Shown here: in pieces, positions 25,131 to 35,500 of the stretch
Layout: the number at the start of each line of letters is the position of its first letter
Position numbering within the stretch: position 1 is the first letter of the stretch
From: Streptomyces sp. NBC_01244
GTDB taxonomy: Bacteria > Actinomycetota > Actinomycetes > Streptomycetales > Streptomycetaceae
Assembly (NCBI RefSeq): GCF_035987325.1
Contig: NZ_CP108488.1
Span: 6,634,001-6,698,000, forward strand
Length of the DNA: 64,000 bases
Direction of reading: 5' to 3'
The notes under the pieces: model-generated
What the model saw: only the letters and a program-made list of their open reading frames with translations
What the model was told of the DNA's origin: nothing
Databases searched by the model: none
Translations under genes and position numbers: made by a program

Positions 25131-26137
25131 CACGTCCCGTGAAGGCAGCCGTATTCGGAACCGGCTCCTGGGGCACGGCCTTCGCCATGGTCCTCGCCGA
25201 CGCCGGCTGCGAGGTGGTCCTGTGGGGCCGCCGGCGCGAGCTCGTCGACGCCATCAACAGCGGCCGGACCAACCCGGACTATTTCCCCGACATCGAGCTC
25301 CCCGCGAACATCCGCGCCACCGACGACCCGGCCGAGGCCGCGGCCGGCGCCGACTTCACGGTCCTCGCGGTCCCCTCGCAGACCCTGCGCGGCAACCTCG
25401 CCTCCTGGGCCCCGCTGCTGGCCCCCGAGACCGTGCTCGTCTCCCTGATGAAGGGCGTCGAACTCGGCACCGCCAAGCGGATGAGCGAGGTCATCGAAGA
25501 GGTGGCCAAGGTCCCCGCCCACCGCGTCGCCGTCGTCACCGGCCCCAACCTGGCCCGTGAGATCGCCGCCCGGCAGCCCGCCGCCTCCGTGGTCGCCTGC
25601 GTCGACGAAGCCGTCGCCCAGCGCCTCCAGGCCGCCTGCCACACCCCGTACTTCCGCCCGTACACGAGCACCGACGTCATCGGCTGCGAGCTCGGCGGCG
25701 CCGTCAAGAACGTCATCGGCCTCGCCGTGGGCATCGCGGACGGCATGGGCCTCGGCGACAACACCAAGGGCTCGCTCATCACCCGCGGCCTCGCCGAAGC
25801 CACCCGTCTGGGCCTGGCGATGGGCGCCGACCCGCTCACCTTCTCCGGCCTCGCGGGCCTCGGCGACCTCGTCGCCACCTGCTCCTCGCCGCTCTCCCGG
25901 AACCACACCTTCGGCACCAACCTCGGCCGCGGGATGACCCTCGAGGAGACCATCGCGGTCACCAAGCAGACCGCCGAGGGCGTCAAGTCCTGCCAGTCCG
26001 TGGCCGATCTGGCGCGCCGCCACGGAGTGGACATGCCGATCACCGACACGGTCGTCGACATCGTCCACCACGGCAAGCCCACCCTGGTCGCACTCAAGGA
26101 ACTCATGGGGCGCAGCGCCAAACCGGAACGGCGCTGA
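25127..26137 (+). CDS. gpsA: Glycerol-3-phosphate dehydrogenase [NAD(P)+] GpsA
   Basis: 336 residues. N-terminal Rossmann motif AVFGTGSWGTAFA, then VLVSLMKGVELGT, VVTGPNLAREIA (active-site region), GGAVKNVIGLAVGIADG with the catalytic Lys, GDNTKGSLITRG and AGLGDLVATCSS. It reduces dihydroxyacetone phosphate to sn-glycerol-3-phosphate. GGAGGG lies 6 bases before the GTG, which overlaps the plsC stop by 4 bases. ddlA follows after 39 bases. Confidence 0.97.
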   Translation: MTRPVKAAVFGTGSWGTAFAMVLADAGCEVVLWGRRRELVDAINSGRTNPDYFPDIELPANIRATDDPAEAAAGADFTVLAVPSQTLRGNLASWAPLLAPETVLVSLMKGVELGTAKRMSEVIEEVAKVPAHRVAVVTGPNLAREIAARQPAASVVACVDEAVAQRLQAACHTPYFRPYTSTDVIGCELGGAVKNVIGLAVGIADGMGLGDNTKGSLITRGLAEATRLGLAMGADPLTFSGLAGLGDLVATCSSPLSRNHTFGTNLGRGMTLEETIAVTKQTAEGVKSCQSVADLARRHGVDMPITDTVVDIVHHGKPTLVALKELMGRSAKPERR

Positions 26138-26176
26138 CTGCTTTCCGGACGCATGAGCGGGTACCCTCGTGGCGAT

Positions 26177-27334
<1,158 letters not shown>

Positions 27335-27369
27335 CCCCCGGGCCGCCAGCCGGCGCACCTTCGCGAGGA

Positions 27370-27399
27370 CCGCCCGCCGCACTGTCGGCGGGCGGACCT
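27370..27399 (+). terminator. Terminator after ddlA
   Basis: CCGCCCGCCG / CGGCGGGCGG stem (27370-27379, 27386-27395) with a 6-base loop, then ACCTTTTG: a classical intrinsic terminator. Confidence 0.85.
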
Positions 27400-27412
27400 T
27401 TTGCCGTGGGGC

Positions 27413-27910
27413 TCAGTACGAGGAGATGCCCTTGGGGACCGTCTTCGCGATCGCCGCGGACAGACCCACCAGCATCCCCGCATCCGTGGCATGCTCCTTG
27501 TCGACCAGGACCTCCGTGTACGCCAGCCGCAGCCCGGTGGTGAACCGGAAACCGCCGTCGTCCAGCTTCTCCAGGAGCCAGGGGACGTCGTAGACCCAGA
27601 CGCCGTCCTGCTCCGGATCCGCCATCTTCGGGGGTTTGGCGATACCGCACCGCAGTACGATCGCCGAACCGCCCCACGCGGCGGTCAGGTCGGAAGCGGG
27701 CAGCGCCGGATTCGCGGCCAGACCGGCCACCGTGTCGGGGAGTTCCTCGTGGAGCGCCGCACAGTAGCCCGCGACATCGGCGGGCGGTGCGGGCGGCGGA
27801 TCCACCCGGGCCTCCGCGTCACCCGGGGAACAGCCCGCGAGGGCCGCCGAGGCGGCGGCCCACGCGGTCAGTGCGGCGAGCAGAGAGAAGGGCCGGCGGT
27901 GTCGTGACAT
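27413..27910 (-). CDS. DUF3515 family lipoprotein
   Basis: 165 residues from ATG 27910; an adjacent GTG would add one residue. A signal peptide (RPFSLLAALTAWAAASAAL) ends in the lipobox LAGC, so the mature protein should be lipid-anchored outside the membrane. The mature part has one further pair of Cys (GYCAALHEEL; VLRCGIAKP) likely to form a disulfide, and a Trp-rich centre (VWVYDVPWLLEKL). It matches actinobacterial DUF3515; function unknown. It converges on ddlA and lies 23 bases after the Lrp-type gene, possibly in one transcript. Confidence 0.85.
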   Translation of the reverse strand: MSRHRRPFSLLAALTAWAAASAALAGCSPGDAEARVDPPPAPPADVAGYCAALHEELPDTVAGLAANPALPASDLTAAWGGSAIVLRCGIAKPPKMADPEQDGVWVYDVPWLLEKLDDGGFRFTTGLRLAYTEVLVDKEHATDAGMLVGLSAAIAKTVPKGISSY

Positions 27911-27933
27911 CACCGGCCAAGAGTAGACGGGGG

Positions 27934-28167
27934 CTACAGATGGACGACCGGGCAGGTCAAGGTGCGGGTGATCCCCTCCACCTGCTGGACCTTGGCCACG
28001 ACCATGCGGCCGAGCTCGTCCACGGTGTCGGCCTGGGCGCGCACGATCACGTCGTACGGGCCCGTCACGTCCTCGGCCTGGATCACCCCCGCGATCTGCG
28101 CGATGGACTCGGCGACGAACGACGCCTTGCCCACCTCGGTCTGGATGAGGATGTACGCCTGTACCAC
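27934..28167 (-). CDS. Stand-alone Lrp/AsnC ligand-binding (RAM) domain protein
   Basis: 77 residues (VVQAYILIQTEVGKASFVAE to TRTLTCPVVHL), the alpha/beta ligand-binding domain of Lrp/AsnC proteins without a DNA-binding half. Such proteins bind amino acids and may pair with full-length Lrp partners. The landmark is GPYDVIVRAQADTVDELG. The GTG start has GGAGG 4 bases upstream. The gene is divergent from thiL. Confidence 0.88.
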   Translation of the reverse strand: MVQAYILIQTEVGKASFVAESIAQIAGVIQAEDVTGPYDVIVRAQADTVDELGRMVVAKVQQVEGITRTLTCPVVHL

Positions 28168-28210
28168 GGAACCTCCAGGGCGGCCACGAGGATCATTTCC
28201 CCTACCCTTC

Positions 28211-28244
28211 GGGTGGGCCCGGGGATGACGGGTGGGCCCGGGGA
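28211..28244. repeat. Direct repeat of 15 bp upstream of the RAM-domain gene
   Basis: GGGTGGGCCCGGGGA occurs at 28211-28225 and 28230-28244 in the divergent region between the RAM-domain gene and thiL. Each unit is partly self-complementary (GGGCCC). No role is evident. Confidence 0.6.
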
Positions 28245-28412
28245 AGAAGGGACGCCACGGTACCGCGTCGCCGAGCGCCGCGGGGAGACCCGCGGGTCCG
28301 GCGGCGTGCGGAGCGGGGCGTACGGAGAGCAGAAGTTGACGTATCTGTTGACGGTACCCAGAGCTGTGACGGCTCGCGACCGCAAGCGGACTGGGCAAGA
28401 AGGGGCACAGCG

Positions 28413-29396
28413 ATGAAGGGCACTGTGGGCGAGCTGGGGGAGTTCGGGCTCATTCGGGAGCTCACCTCACGGCTCACCACCACCCCGGCGGTCCGGGTCG
28501 GCCCGGGCGACGACGCCGCGGTGGTGTCGGCCCCCGACCGGCGGGTCGTGGCGAGCACGGACATCCTGCTGGAGGGCAGGCACTTCCGGCGCGACTGGTC
28601 CACGGCCTACGACGTCGGCCGCAAGGCCGCCGCGCAGAACCTCGCCGACATCGCCGCCATGGGCGCGGTGCCGACGGCACTGCTCCTCGGCCTCGTCGTC
28701 CCGGCCGAGCTGCCGGCCACCTGGCCCACCGAGCTGATGGACGGCATCCGCGACGAATGCCAGGTCGCCGGCGCGGCCGTGGTCGGCGGCGACGTGGTGC
28801 GCGGCGACATCATCACCGTGGCCATCACCGCACTGGGCGACCTGCGCAACCACGAACCCGTGCTGCGCTCCGGCGCCCAGCCCGGCGACGTCGTGGCCGT
28901 GACCGGCTGGCTCGGCTGGTCCGCGGCCGGCTTCGCGGTGCTCTCCCGCGGCTTCCGCTCGCCGCGCGCCTTCGTCGAGGCCCACCGGCGCCCCGAGCCG
29001 CCGTACCACGCGGGCCCCGCGGCCGCCGGACTCGGCGCCACCGCCATGACCGACGTCAGCGACGGACTGATCGCGGACCTCGGGCACATCGCCGAGGCCA
29101 GCAAGGTACGGATCGACCTGCGCTCGGCGGCCGTCGACATCCCGACGCAGATGCACGACATCGGGCAGGCCGTCGGCGTGGACCCCCTCCAGTGGGTCCT
29201 CACCGGGGGAGAGGACCACGCGATCGTCGCCACCTTCCCGCCGGACGTGAAGCTCCCGGCCCGCTGGAAGGTCATCGGCGAGGTCCAGAACCGCTCCGCG
29301 CTGCCCCAGGTGACCGTCGACGGAGCCCCCTGGGCCTCCACCGGCGGCTGGGACCACTTCGGCGGGGACACGGCCGCGGAGGACACCCCGCGATGA
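28413..29396 (+). CDS. thiL: Thiamine-monophosphate kinase ThiL
   Basis: 327 residues. PurM-like fold with [13 protein letters not shown] at the N-terminus, [10 protein letters not shown] (ATP/metal), [43 protein letters not shown] and [13 protein letters not shown]. It makes thiamine diphosphate from the monophosphate. AAGGGG precedes the ATG. The 3' end overlaps thiD by 4 bases (ATGA). No TPP riboswitch fold was seen in the leader. Confidence 0.96.
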   Translation: MKGTVGELGEFGLIRELTSRLTTTPAVRVGPGDDAAVVSAPDRRVVASTDILLEGRHFRRDWSTAYDVGRKAAAQNLADIAAMGAVPTALLLGLVVPAELPATWPTELMDGIRDECQVAGAAVVGGDVVRGDIITVAITALGDLRNHEPVLRSGAQPGDVVAVTGWLGWSAAGFAVLSRGFRSPRAFVEAHRRPEPPYHAGPAAAGLGATAMTDVSDGLIADLGHIAEASKVRIDLRSAAVDIPTQMHDIGQAVGVDPLQWVLTGGEDHAIVATFPPDVKLPARWKVIGEVQNRSALPQVTVDGAPWASTGGWDHFGGDTAAEDTPR

Positions 29397-30211
29397 GCGG
29401 GACCCGACCGTCCCGCCGGCATCCGCCGCTGTGCCTGACCGTCGCCGGATCCGACTCCGGCGGCGGCGCGGGCATCCAGGCCGACCTCAAGACGATGCTG
29501 GCGCTCGGGGTCCACGGCATGAGCGTGGTGACCGCTGTGACCGCGCAGAACTCGCTGGGCGTCAAAGGCGTCTGGGAGCTGCCCGCGGAGGCCGTGAAGG
29601 GCCAGTACAGGGCCGTGGTGGACGATATCGGCGTCCAGGCCGTGAAGACCGGCATGCTGTCCTCCGCCGCCCTCGTGGAGACCGTGGCCGAGCTGCTCGC
29701 CGCCACCGCCGCCCCGGCCGTCGTGGACCCGGTCGGCGTCTCCAAGCACGGGGACGCGCTCCTCGCCGCCACCGCGCTGGACGCCGTACGGGGAGAACTG
29801 CTTCCCCGGGCCACCGTGGCCACGCCGAACCTGGACGAGGTGACCCAGCTCACCGGGGTCGTCGTGGAGACCGAGGACGACATGCGCCGTGCCGCCGACG
29901 CGGTCCTCGCGTACGGGCCCGCGTGGGCGCTGATCAAGGGCGGCCACCTCGCCGCCCACGGGAACGAGGCCGTGGACCTCCTGACGGACGGCTCCGACGA
30001 ACGCTGGCTGCGGGCCCCCCGCCACGACAACCGGCACACCCACGGCACCGGCTGCACGCTCGCCAGCGCGATCGCGGCGGGCCTGGCCAAGGGCCGGACC
30101 GTCCCGGAGGCCGTCACCGAGGCCAAGGAGTACGTCACCGGCGCCATCGCCGCGGGGTTCGCCCTGGGCGCGGGCATCGGACCGGTGGACCACGCGTGGC
30201 GGTGGCGCTGA
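29393..30211 (+). CDS. thiD: Hydroxymethylpyrimidine/phosphomethylpyrimidine kinase ThiD
   Basis: 272 residues. Ribokinase-like kinase: [55 protein letters not shown]-type strand, [13 protein letters not shown] and [20 protein letters not shown] (anion hole). It phosphorylates HMP and HMP-P in thiamine synthesis. The ATG overlaps the thiL stop codon, so translation is coupled. Confidence 0.96.
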   Translation: MSGTRPSRRHPPLCLTVAGSDSGGGAGIQADLKTMLALGVHGMSVVTAVTAQNSLGVKGVWELPAEAVKGQYRAVVDDIGVQAVKTGMLSSAALVETVAELLAATAAPAVVDPVGVSKHGDALLAATALDAVRGELLPRATVATPNLDEVTQLTGVVVETEDDMRRAADAVLAYGPAWALIKGGHLAAHGNEAVDLLTDGSDERWLRAPRHDNRHTHGTGCTLASAIAAGLAKGRTVPEAVTEAKEYVTGAIAAGFALGAGIGPVDHAWRWR

Positions 30212-30256
30212 AGCGCCCGTGCCGGAACGCTCTGCCGCAACGGCCGTGCCGAAACG

Positions 30257-30310
30257 CCTGTAGGGCCTGCTCCACCCCGTGGGTTCACGGAGCGGAGCAG
30301 GCCCTACAGG
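30257..30310 (+). terminator. Terminator after thiD
   Basis: A perfect 17-bp stem (CCTGTAGGGCCTGCTCC / GGAGCAGGCCCTACAGG) around a 20-base loop, followed by TTTGATC. Confidence 0.8.
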
Positions 30311-30339
30311 TTTGATCATGTTCGATCAGGCAAAGCAAG

Positions 30340-30366
30340 AGGCCGGTCCACCAGGTGGACCGGCCT
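30340..30366 (-). terminator. Terminator of rpmB
   Basis: A 27-bp palindrome (AGGCCGGTCCACC-A-GGTGGACCGGCCT) 40 bases beyond the rpmB stop codon on the minus strand. Confidence 0.8.
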
Positions 30367-30405
30367 TCTCAGCAACCGGAAAGGGCTGCGCTACGACGGA
30401 AGGCG

Positions 30406-30591
30406 TCAGCGCGAGACCTTGCCGGCCTTGATGCACGAGGTGCAGGCGTTGAGGCGCTTCGGCGTCCCATTGACCACGGCACGGACACGCTGGATGTTCG
30501 GGTTCCAGCGACGCGAGGTGCGGCGGTGCGAGTGGGAAATGCTGTTGCCGAAGCTCGGCCCCTTGGCGCAAACGTCGCAGTTGGCAGCCAC
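30406..30591 (-). CDS. rpmB: 50S ribosomal protein L28 (zinc-binding C+ form)
   Basis: 61 residues: [30 protein letters not shown] and [14 protein letters not shown]. Both CXXC pairs (CDVC, CTSC) are present, so this is the zinc-binding version; Streptomyces also carry zinc-independent paralogues expressed in zinc shortage. GGAG lies 6 bases before the GTG start. The gene is divergent from the DAK2 gene. Confidence 0.97.
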   Translation of the reverse strand: MAANCDVCAKGPSFGNSISHSHRRTSRRWNPNIQRVRAVVNGTPKRLNACTSCIKAGKVSR

Positions 30592-30834
30592 AGGTCACTC
30601 CAAAGACTTCAGATGCACTTACAGTGAATCCCGGCGCACCGGTATCAGGGATCTGAAGTGGTTTGCCGGGGGGAATGGCCCGACTCTCATCGGGCAACCG
30701 GAGCAGCATACAACGACTGCCTCGGTCCAAGAAAACTACCATGTCCACGGCCGCCCCCGCCCCGGGGTCCCGCCCGCCCGGCAGTCCTTCGTTACCCTGC
30801 GGTGAACCCTGGCCCGCACAAGGAGGAACGCCCG

Positions 30835-32478
30835 GTGGCGCACCAGCCTCAGCCGTACCCCCTGAACGCCGAAGCGGTACGCACCTGGAGCTCGCTGTCC
30901 CTGGCCGCACTGGGCCGGGCCCGCGAGGACATCGACGCGATCAACGTCTATCCCGTCGCCGACGCGGACACCGGCACCAACCTCTACCTGACCGCCGAAT
31001 CGGCCGACCGCGAGCTCGGGGACCTCCTCGCCGGAGTGACGGACGGCACAGCCGCGACCTCCCTCCCCGAGGCCGTACGGGCCTTCGCGCACGGCGCCCT
31101 GATAGGCGCCCGGGGCAACTCCGGGACGATCCTCGCGCAACTGCTGCGCGGAGTGGCCGACGTACTCGGCGACGAGCCCGCCGGACGCGATCCCGCGCGG
31201 CTCCTCGCGCAGGCGCTGACCCGGGCCGCCGAGGAGGCGTACCGGGCCGTCGCGCACCCGGTGGAGGGCACCATGCTCACCGTCGCCACCGCCGCCGCCC
31301 GGGCCGCCGAGACCGCCGCCCGGGCCGCCGAGACCGCTGCCGACGTGGCAGAGGCCGCCTACGACGGAGCCCGCGCGGCCCTCGCCGAAACCCCGGGGCA
31401 ACTGGCCGTGCTCGGGCGGGCCGGGGTGGTCGACGCCGGGGGCTGCGGACTGGTCGCCGTACTCGGGGCCCTGTGGCAGGCGCTGTCCGGGCGGGAGCCG
31501 GCCCCCGAACCGGTGCGCGGCCGGGCCGTGCCCGTACCGACGCCGCAGGAGCCCTGCGCCGAGGAACACGGCGGGCCCGCCTACGAGGTGATCTACCTGC
31601 TGGAGGCCGCCGAGACCGAGGTCGACCGGCTGCGCACCCGGCTCGACGGCCTCGGGGACTCCCTCGTGGTGGTCGGCGGAGACGGGCTGTGGAACGTCCA
31701 CGTCCACGTCGACGACCCCGGCGCGGCCGTGGAGGCCGCGGTGGTCGCCGGGCGGCCGTACCGGATCCGCATCACGCACTTCGGCGACGAACGCCGCCGC
31801 GCCCGCGGCGAACGCTCCCAGCGCGCGGTCGTCGCCGTGGTCCAGGGCGAGGGGCTGGCCGGGCTGTGCGGAGAGGCGGGCGCCACCACGGTGCTCGCCC
31901 GGCCCGGAGAACCGCCGGCCGCCGCCGAACTGGCCGACGCCATCCGCGAGGCGCACGCCCGCGAGGTCGTCCTGCTCCCGAACGGCGCCGAACTGCGGGC
32001 GGTCGCGGCAGCCGCCGCCCAGCAGGCGCGCGCCGAAGGCGTACGGGTCGCCGTGATCCCCACCCGCTCCGAGGTCCAGGGCCTGGCCGCGCTCGCCGTG
32101 CACGACCCGGACGGCACCTTCGACGAGGACGTGGTCGCCATGACGGCGGCCGCCGGAGCCACCCGCTACGGCGAACTCGCCGTCGCCGAACGGCAGTCCT
32201 TCACCTCGGCCGGCATCTGCCAGGCCGGCGACGTGCTCGGGCTCATCGACGGCGACGTGGCCGTCATCGGCACGGGCCTGGCCGAGACCGCCGAGGCCGT
32301 CCTGGCCCGCATGCTCGGATCCGGCGGCGAACTCGTCACCCTGGTCCTGGGCCCCGGCGCGCCCGAGGAACTCGCCGGACGGCTGGAGGCGTACGTCCAG
32401 CACGGCCACCTCGCCGTCGACACCGTCACCTACCAGGGCGGCCGCTGGTCCGCGCCGCTGCTCATCGGGGTGGAATAG
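30835..32478 (+). CDS. DAK2 domain protein (YloV/FakA-like)
   Basis: 547 residues. The N-terminal DAK2 kinase-like domain has the metal/ATP motif INVYPVADADTGTNLYLT, GARGNSGTILAQLLRG and EGTMLTVA; the C-terminal half (EHGGPAYEVIYLLEAAE, WNVHVHVDDPG, VVLLPNGAEL) resembles FakA, the kinase subunit that phosphorylates fatty acids held by DegV-type partners. No DegV gene is nearby. AGGAGG precedes the GTG by 8 bases. It lies directly upstream of recG, as in many Gram-positives. A 21-bp tandem duplication lies in the DAK2 part. Confidence 0.88.
   Translation: MAHQPQPYPLNAEAVRTWSSLSLAALGRAREDIDAINVYPVADADTGTNLYLTAESADRELGDLLAGVTDGTAATSLPEAVRAFAHGALIGARGNSGTILAQLLRGVADVLGDEPAGRDPARLLAQALTRAAEEAYRAVAHPVEGTMLTVATAAARAAETAARAAETAADVAEAAYDGARAALAETPGQLAVLGRAGVVDAGGCGLVAVLGALWQALSGREPAPEPVRGRAVPVPTPQEPCAEEHGGPAYEVIYLLEAAETEVDRLRTRLDGLGDSLVVVGGDGLWNVHVHVDDPGAAVEAAVVAGRPYRIRITHFGDERRRARGERSQRAVVAVVQGEGLAGLCGEAGATTVLARPGEPPAAAELADAIREAHAREVVLLPNGAELRAVAAAAAQQARAEGVRVAVIPTRSEVQGLAALAVHDPDGTFDEDVVAMTAAAGATRYGELAVAERQSFTSAGICQAGDVLGLIDGDVAVIGTGLAETAEAVLARMLGSGGELVTLVLGPGAPEELAGRLEAYVQHGHLAVDTVTYQGGRWSAPLLIGVE
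31297..31338 (+). repeat. 21-bp in-frame tandem duplication in the DAK2 gene
   Basis: Two copies of a 21-bp unit (31297-31317, 31318-31338; one mismatch) encode ARAAETA twice, lengthening an Ala-rich helix just after EGTMLTVATAA. Confidence 0.8.
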
Positions 32479-32504
32479 CCGGGTTGTCAGCGCGATGGTG
32501 TGCA

Positions 32505-35500
32505 ATGGAACACGTGCCCGCGCTCGACGAAGACCTCAAGAAGACCCTCGGCCCCGCCACCGCGAAGGTGCTGGCCGAGCAGCTCGGCCTGCACACGGCC
32601 CTGGACCTGCTCCACCACTACCCCCGGCGGTACGCGGAGCGCGGCGAGCTGACCTCGCTGGCCGAACTCGCCGACCAGATCGACGAGCACGTCACGGTGG
32701 TCGCCCAGGTCGCCGACGCCCGCCTGCTGACGTACCAGGGCAGCCGGGGCGGTGGAAAGCGCCTCGAAGTCACCATCACCGACGGCAGCGGACGGCTCCA
32801 GCTCGTCTTCTTCGGGTCGGGCGTCCACAAACCGCACAAGGAACTGCTGCCCGGCAGCCGCGCGATGTTCGCGGGCAAGGTCGGGATGTTCAACCACAAG
32901 CTCCAGCTCGCCCACCCCGCCTACGAGCCGCTCGGCGAGGACGCCTCCGACCGGGACGCGGCCGCCGCCTTCGCGAGCCAGCTCATCCCGATCTACCCGG
33001 CCTGCGCGAAGCTGGAGTCCTGGAAGATCGCCAAGTGCGTGGACGCGGTGCTCCCCAGGGCCCAGGAGGTCGTGGACCCGCTGCCACCCGCCCTGCGCGA
33101 GGACCGTGGACTGGTCCCGCTCACCGAGGCCCTGCTGAAGATCCACCGTCCGGTCACCAAGGCCGACATCGAGGACGCCCGCGGCCGCCTCAAGTGGGAC
33201 GAGGCCTTCGTCCTCCAGGTCGCGCTGGCCCGCCGCCGGCACGCCGACTCCCAGCTCCCGGCCGTACCCCGCCGCCCCACCCCCGGCGGCCTCCTCGAGT
33301 CCTTCGACGCCAAGCTCCCCTTCACCCTCACCGAAGGCCAGCGGACCGTCTCGAAGGAGATCTTCGACGACCTCGCCACCGACCACCCCATGCACCGCCT
33401 CCTCCAGGGCGAAGTGGGCTCGGGCAAGGCTCAGCCGCTCGACGCCCAAGTCCTGACACCCATGGGGTTCCGGCCGATGGGCATGATCGAAGTCGGGGAC
33501 GAGGTGGTGGTGCCGACCGGCGAGATCGCCGTCGTCGGGGGCGTCTTCCCGCAGGGGGAGCGCGAGGTGTGGCGTGTGGTGCTCTCGGACGGCAGCGCGG
33601 TCGAGTGCGACGACGAACACTTGTGGATCGTCGGCACCAGCTGTGGATGGCACCGGGGCCAGGAACCCAAGGTCATGACCACGAGGGAGATCCGGTCGGA
33701 CCTGCACGAGGCCAATGGATCTTCCAAGTGGTACCTGCCGGTAGCCGCACCCGTGGACCTCGCGAGCGGCGACGGCCGACCACTTGATCCGTACCTGATG
33801 GGTGTACTCATCGGTGACGGGTCCTTCCGGCACGACCTGCGGCTGTCCACCACGGACGCGGAGATCCTGGACGCGGTCAAGGCGGAGGTGGCGCCGGACT
33901 GCGAGGTGGCTGTCGTTCCCGGTTCCCGTTGCGACTACACGATCCGGATGTGCGGGCCGGAGGGCGGCGCCCGGCGGAATCCCGTCATCCAGGCAGTTCG
34001 AGACCTCGGGCTGTGGGGTCTGACCGCCCACCACGCGTTCGTCCCGGACGTCTACAAGAATGCACCGGTCAAGGAACGCCTGGCGGTCCTTCAAGGGCTC
34101 TTGGACACGGACGGGACGCTTCGCGCGGACGGCATGAACATTTCGTTCTGCTCCGCCTCGCGCCGACTGGCGCAGGACGTGGCCTGGCTCGTGCGGTCTC
34201 TCGGCGGACGTGCCCGGGTGCTGCCCACAGAGGCGGCCTTCAACGTCTCAGTCGCCCTGCCTGAGGAGTTCGAGCCGTTCAGGCTGTCGCGCAAGGCAGC
34301 ACACATGCGACCGAGTCCGAAGTACCACACCTTCCGGCGCGGTATCAGGGCGGTGGAGCACGTTGGCGCCAAGCCTGTCCAGTGCATCAGCGTCGAGCAT
34401 CCGAGCCGTGCCTACGTGACCGACAACTTCACCGTCACGCACAACACGATGGTCGCCCTGCGGGCCATGCTCGCCGTCGTCGACTCCGGCGGGCAGGCCG
34501 CCATGCTCGCCCCCACCGAGGTGCTCGCGCAGCAGCACCACCGGTCCATCACCGAGATGATGGGCGAGCTCGCCGAGGGGGGCATGCTCGGCGGCTCCGA
34601 CCGGGGGACCAAGGTCGTCCTGCTCACCGGTTCGATGGGGGTGCCCGCCCGCCGCCGGGCACTGCTCGACCTGGTCACCGGCGAGGCCGGGCTCGTGATC
34701 GGCACGCACGCGCTGATCGAGGACAAGGTGCAGTTCCACGACCTCGGCCTGGTCGTCGTCGACGAACAGCACCGCTTCGGCGTGGAACAGCGCGACGCCC
34801 TGCGCTCCAAGGGCAAGCAGCCCCCGCACCTGCTCGTCATGACCGCCACCCCGATCCCGCGCACGGTCGCCATGACCGTCTTCGGCGATCTGGAGACCTC
34901 CGTACTGGACCAGCTCCCCGCCGGCCGCTCCCCGATCGCCACCCACGTGGTGCCCGCCAAGGACAAGCCGCACTTCCTGGCCCGGGCCTGGGAGCGGGTC
35001 CGCGAGGAAGTGGAGAACGGCCACCAGGCGTACGTGGTCTGCCCGCGCATCGGCGACGGGGAGGACGAGAACGGCAAGGGCGCCAAGGGAGCCAAGTCGG
35101 CCGCGGCCAAGAAGAAGGCGGCGGCCGAGGAGGACGGCGACAAGAGGCCCCCGCTCGCGGTGCTGGAGATCGCCGAGCAGCTCACGCGCGGCCCCCTCGC
35201 CGGACTGTCCGTCGAGGTGCTGCACGGGCGGATGGACCCCGCCGACAAGGACGACGTCATGCGCCGTTTCACCGCGGGCGAGGTCAAGGTCCTGGTCGCC
35301 ACCACCGTCATCGAGGTCGGCGTGAACGTCCCGAACTCCACCGTCATGGTGATCATGGACGCGGACCGCTTCGGTGTCTCCCAGCTCCACCAGCTCCGCG
35401 GCCGCGTCGGCCGCGGCTCCGCCCCCGGACTGTGCCTGCTGGTCAGCGAGATGCACGAGGCCAGCCCCGCCCGCGCCCGGCTCGCGGCAGTCGCCGCCAC

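Noticed and set aside
28168..28412. TPP riboswitch before thiL
   Set aside because: The conserved CUGAGA and related core elements of the TPP aptamer were not found in the leader.
30663..32504. Upstream extension of the recG reading frame
   Set aside because: The frame runs open through the DAK2 gene but encodes Arg-rich noise; RecG homology starts at 32505.
33429..34445. Frameshift, assembly error or domain fusion as explanation of the long RecG
   Set aside because: The insert falls exactly inside the Walker A loop, is in frame, and carries ordered intein blocks A, B, F, G and endonuclease motifs.
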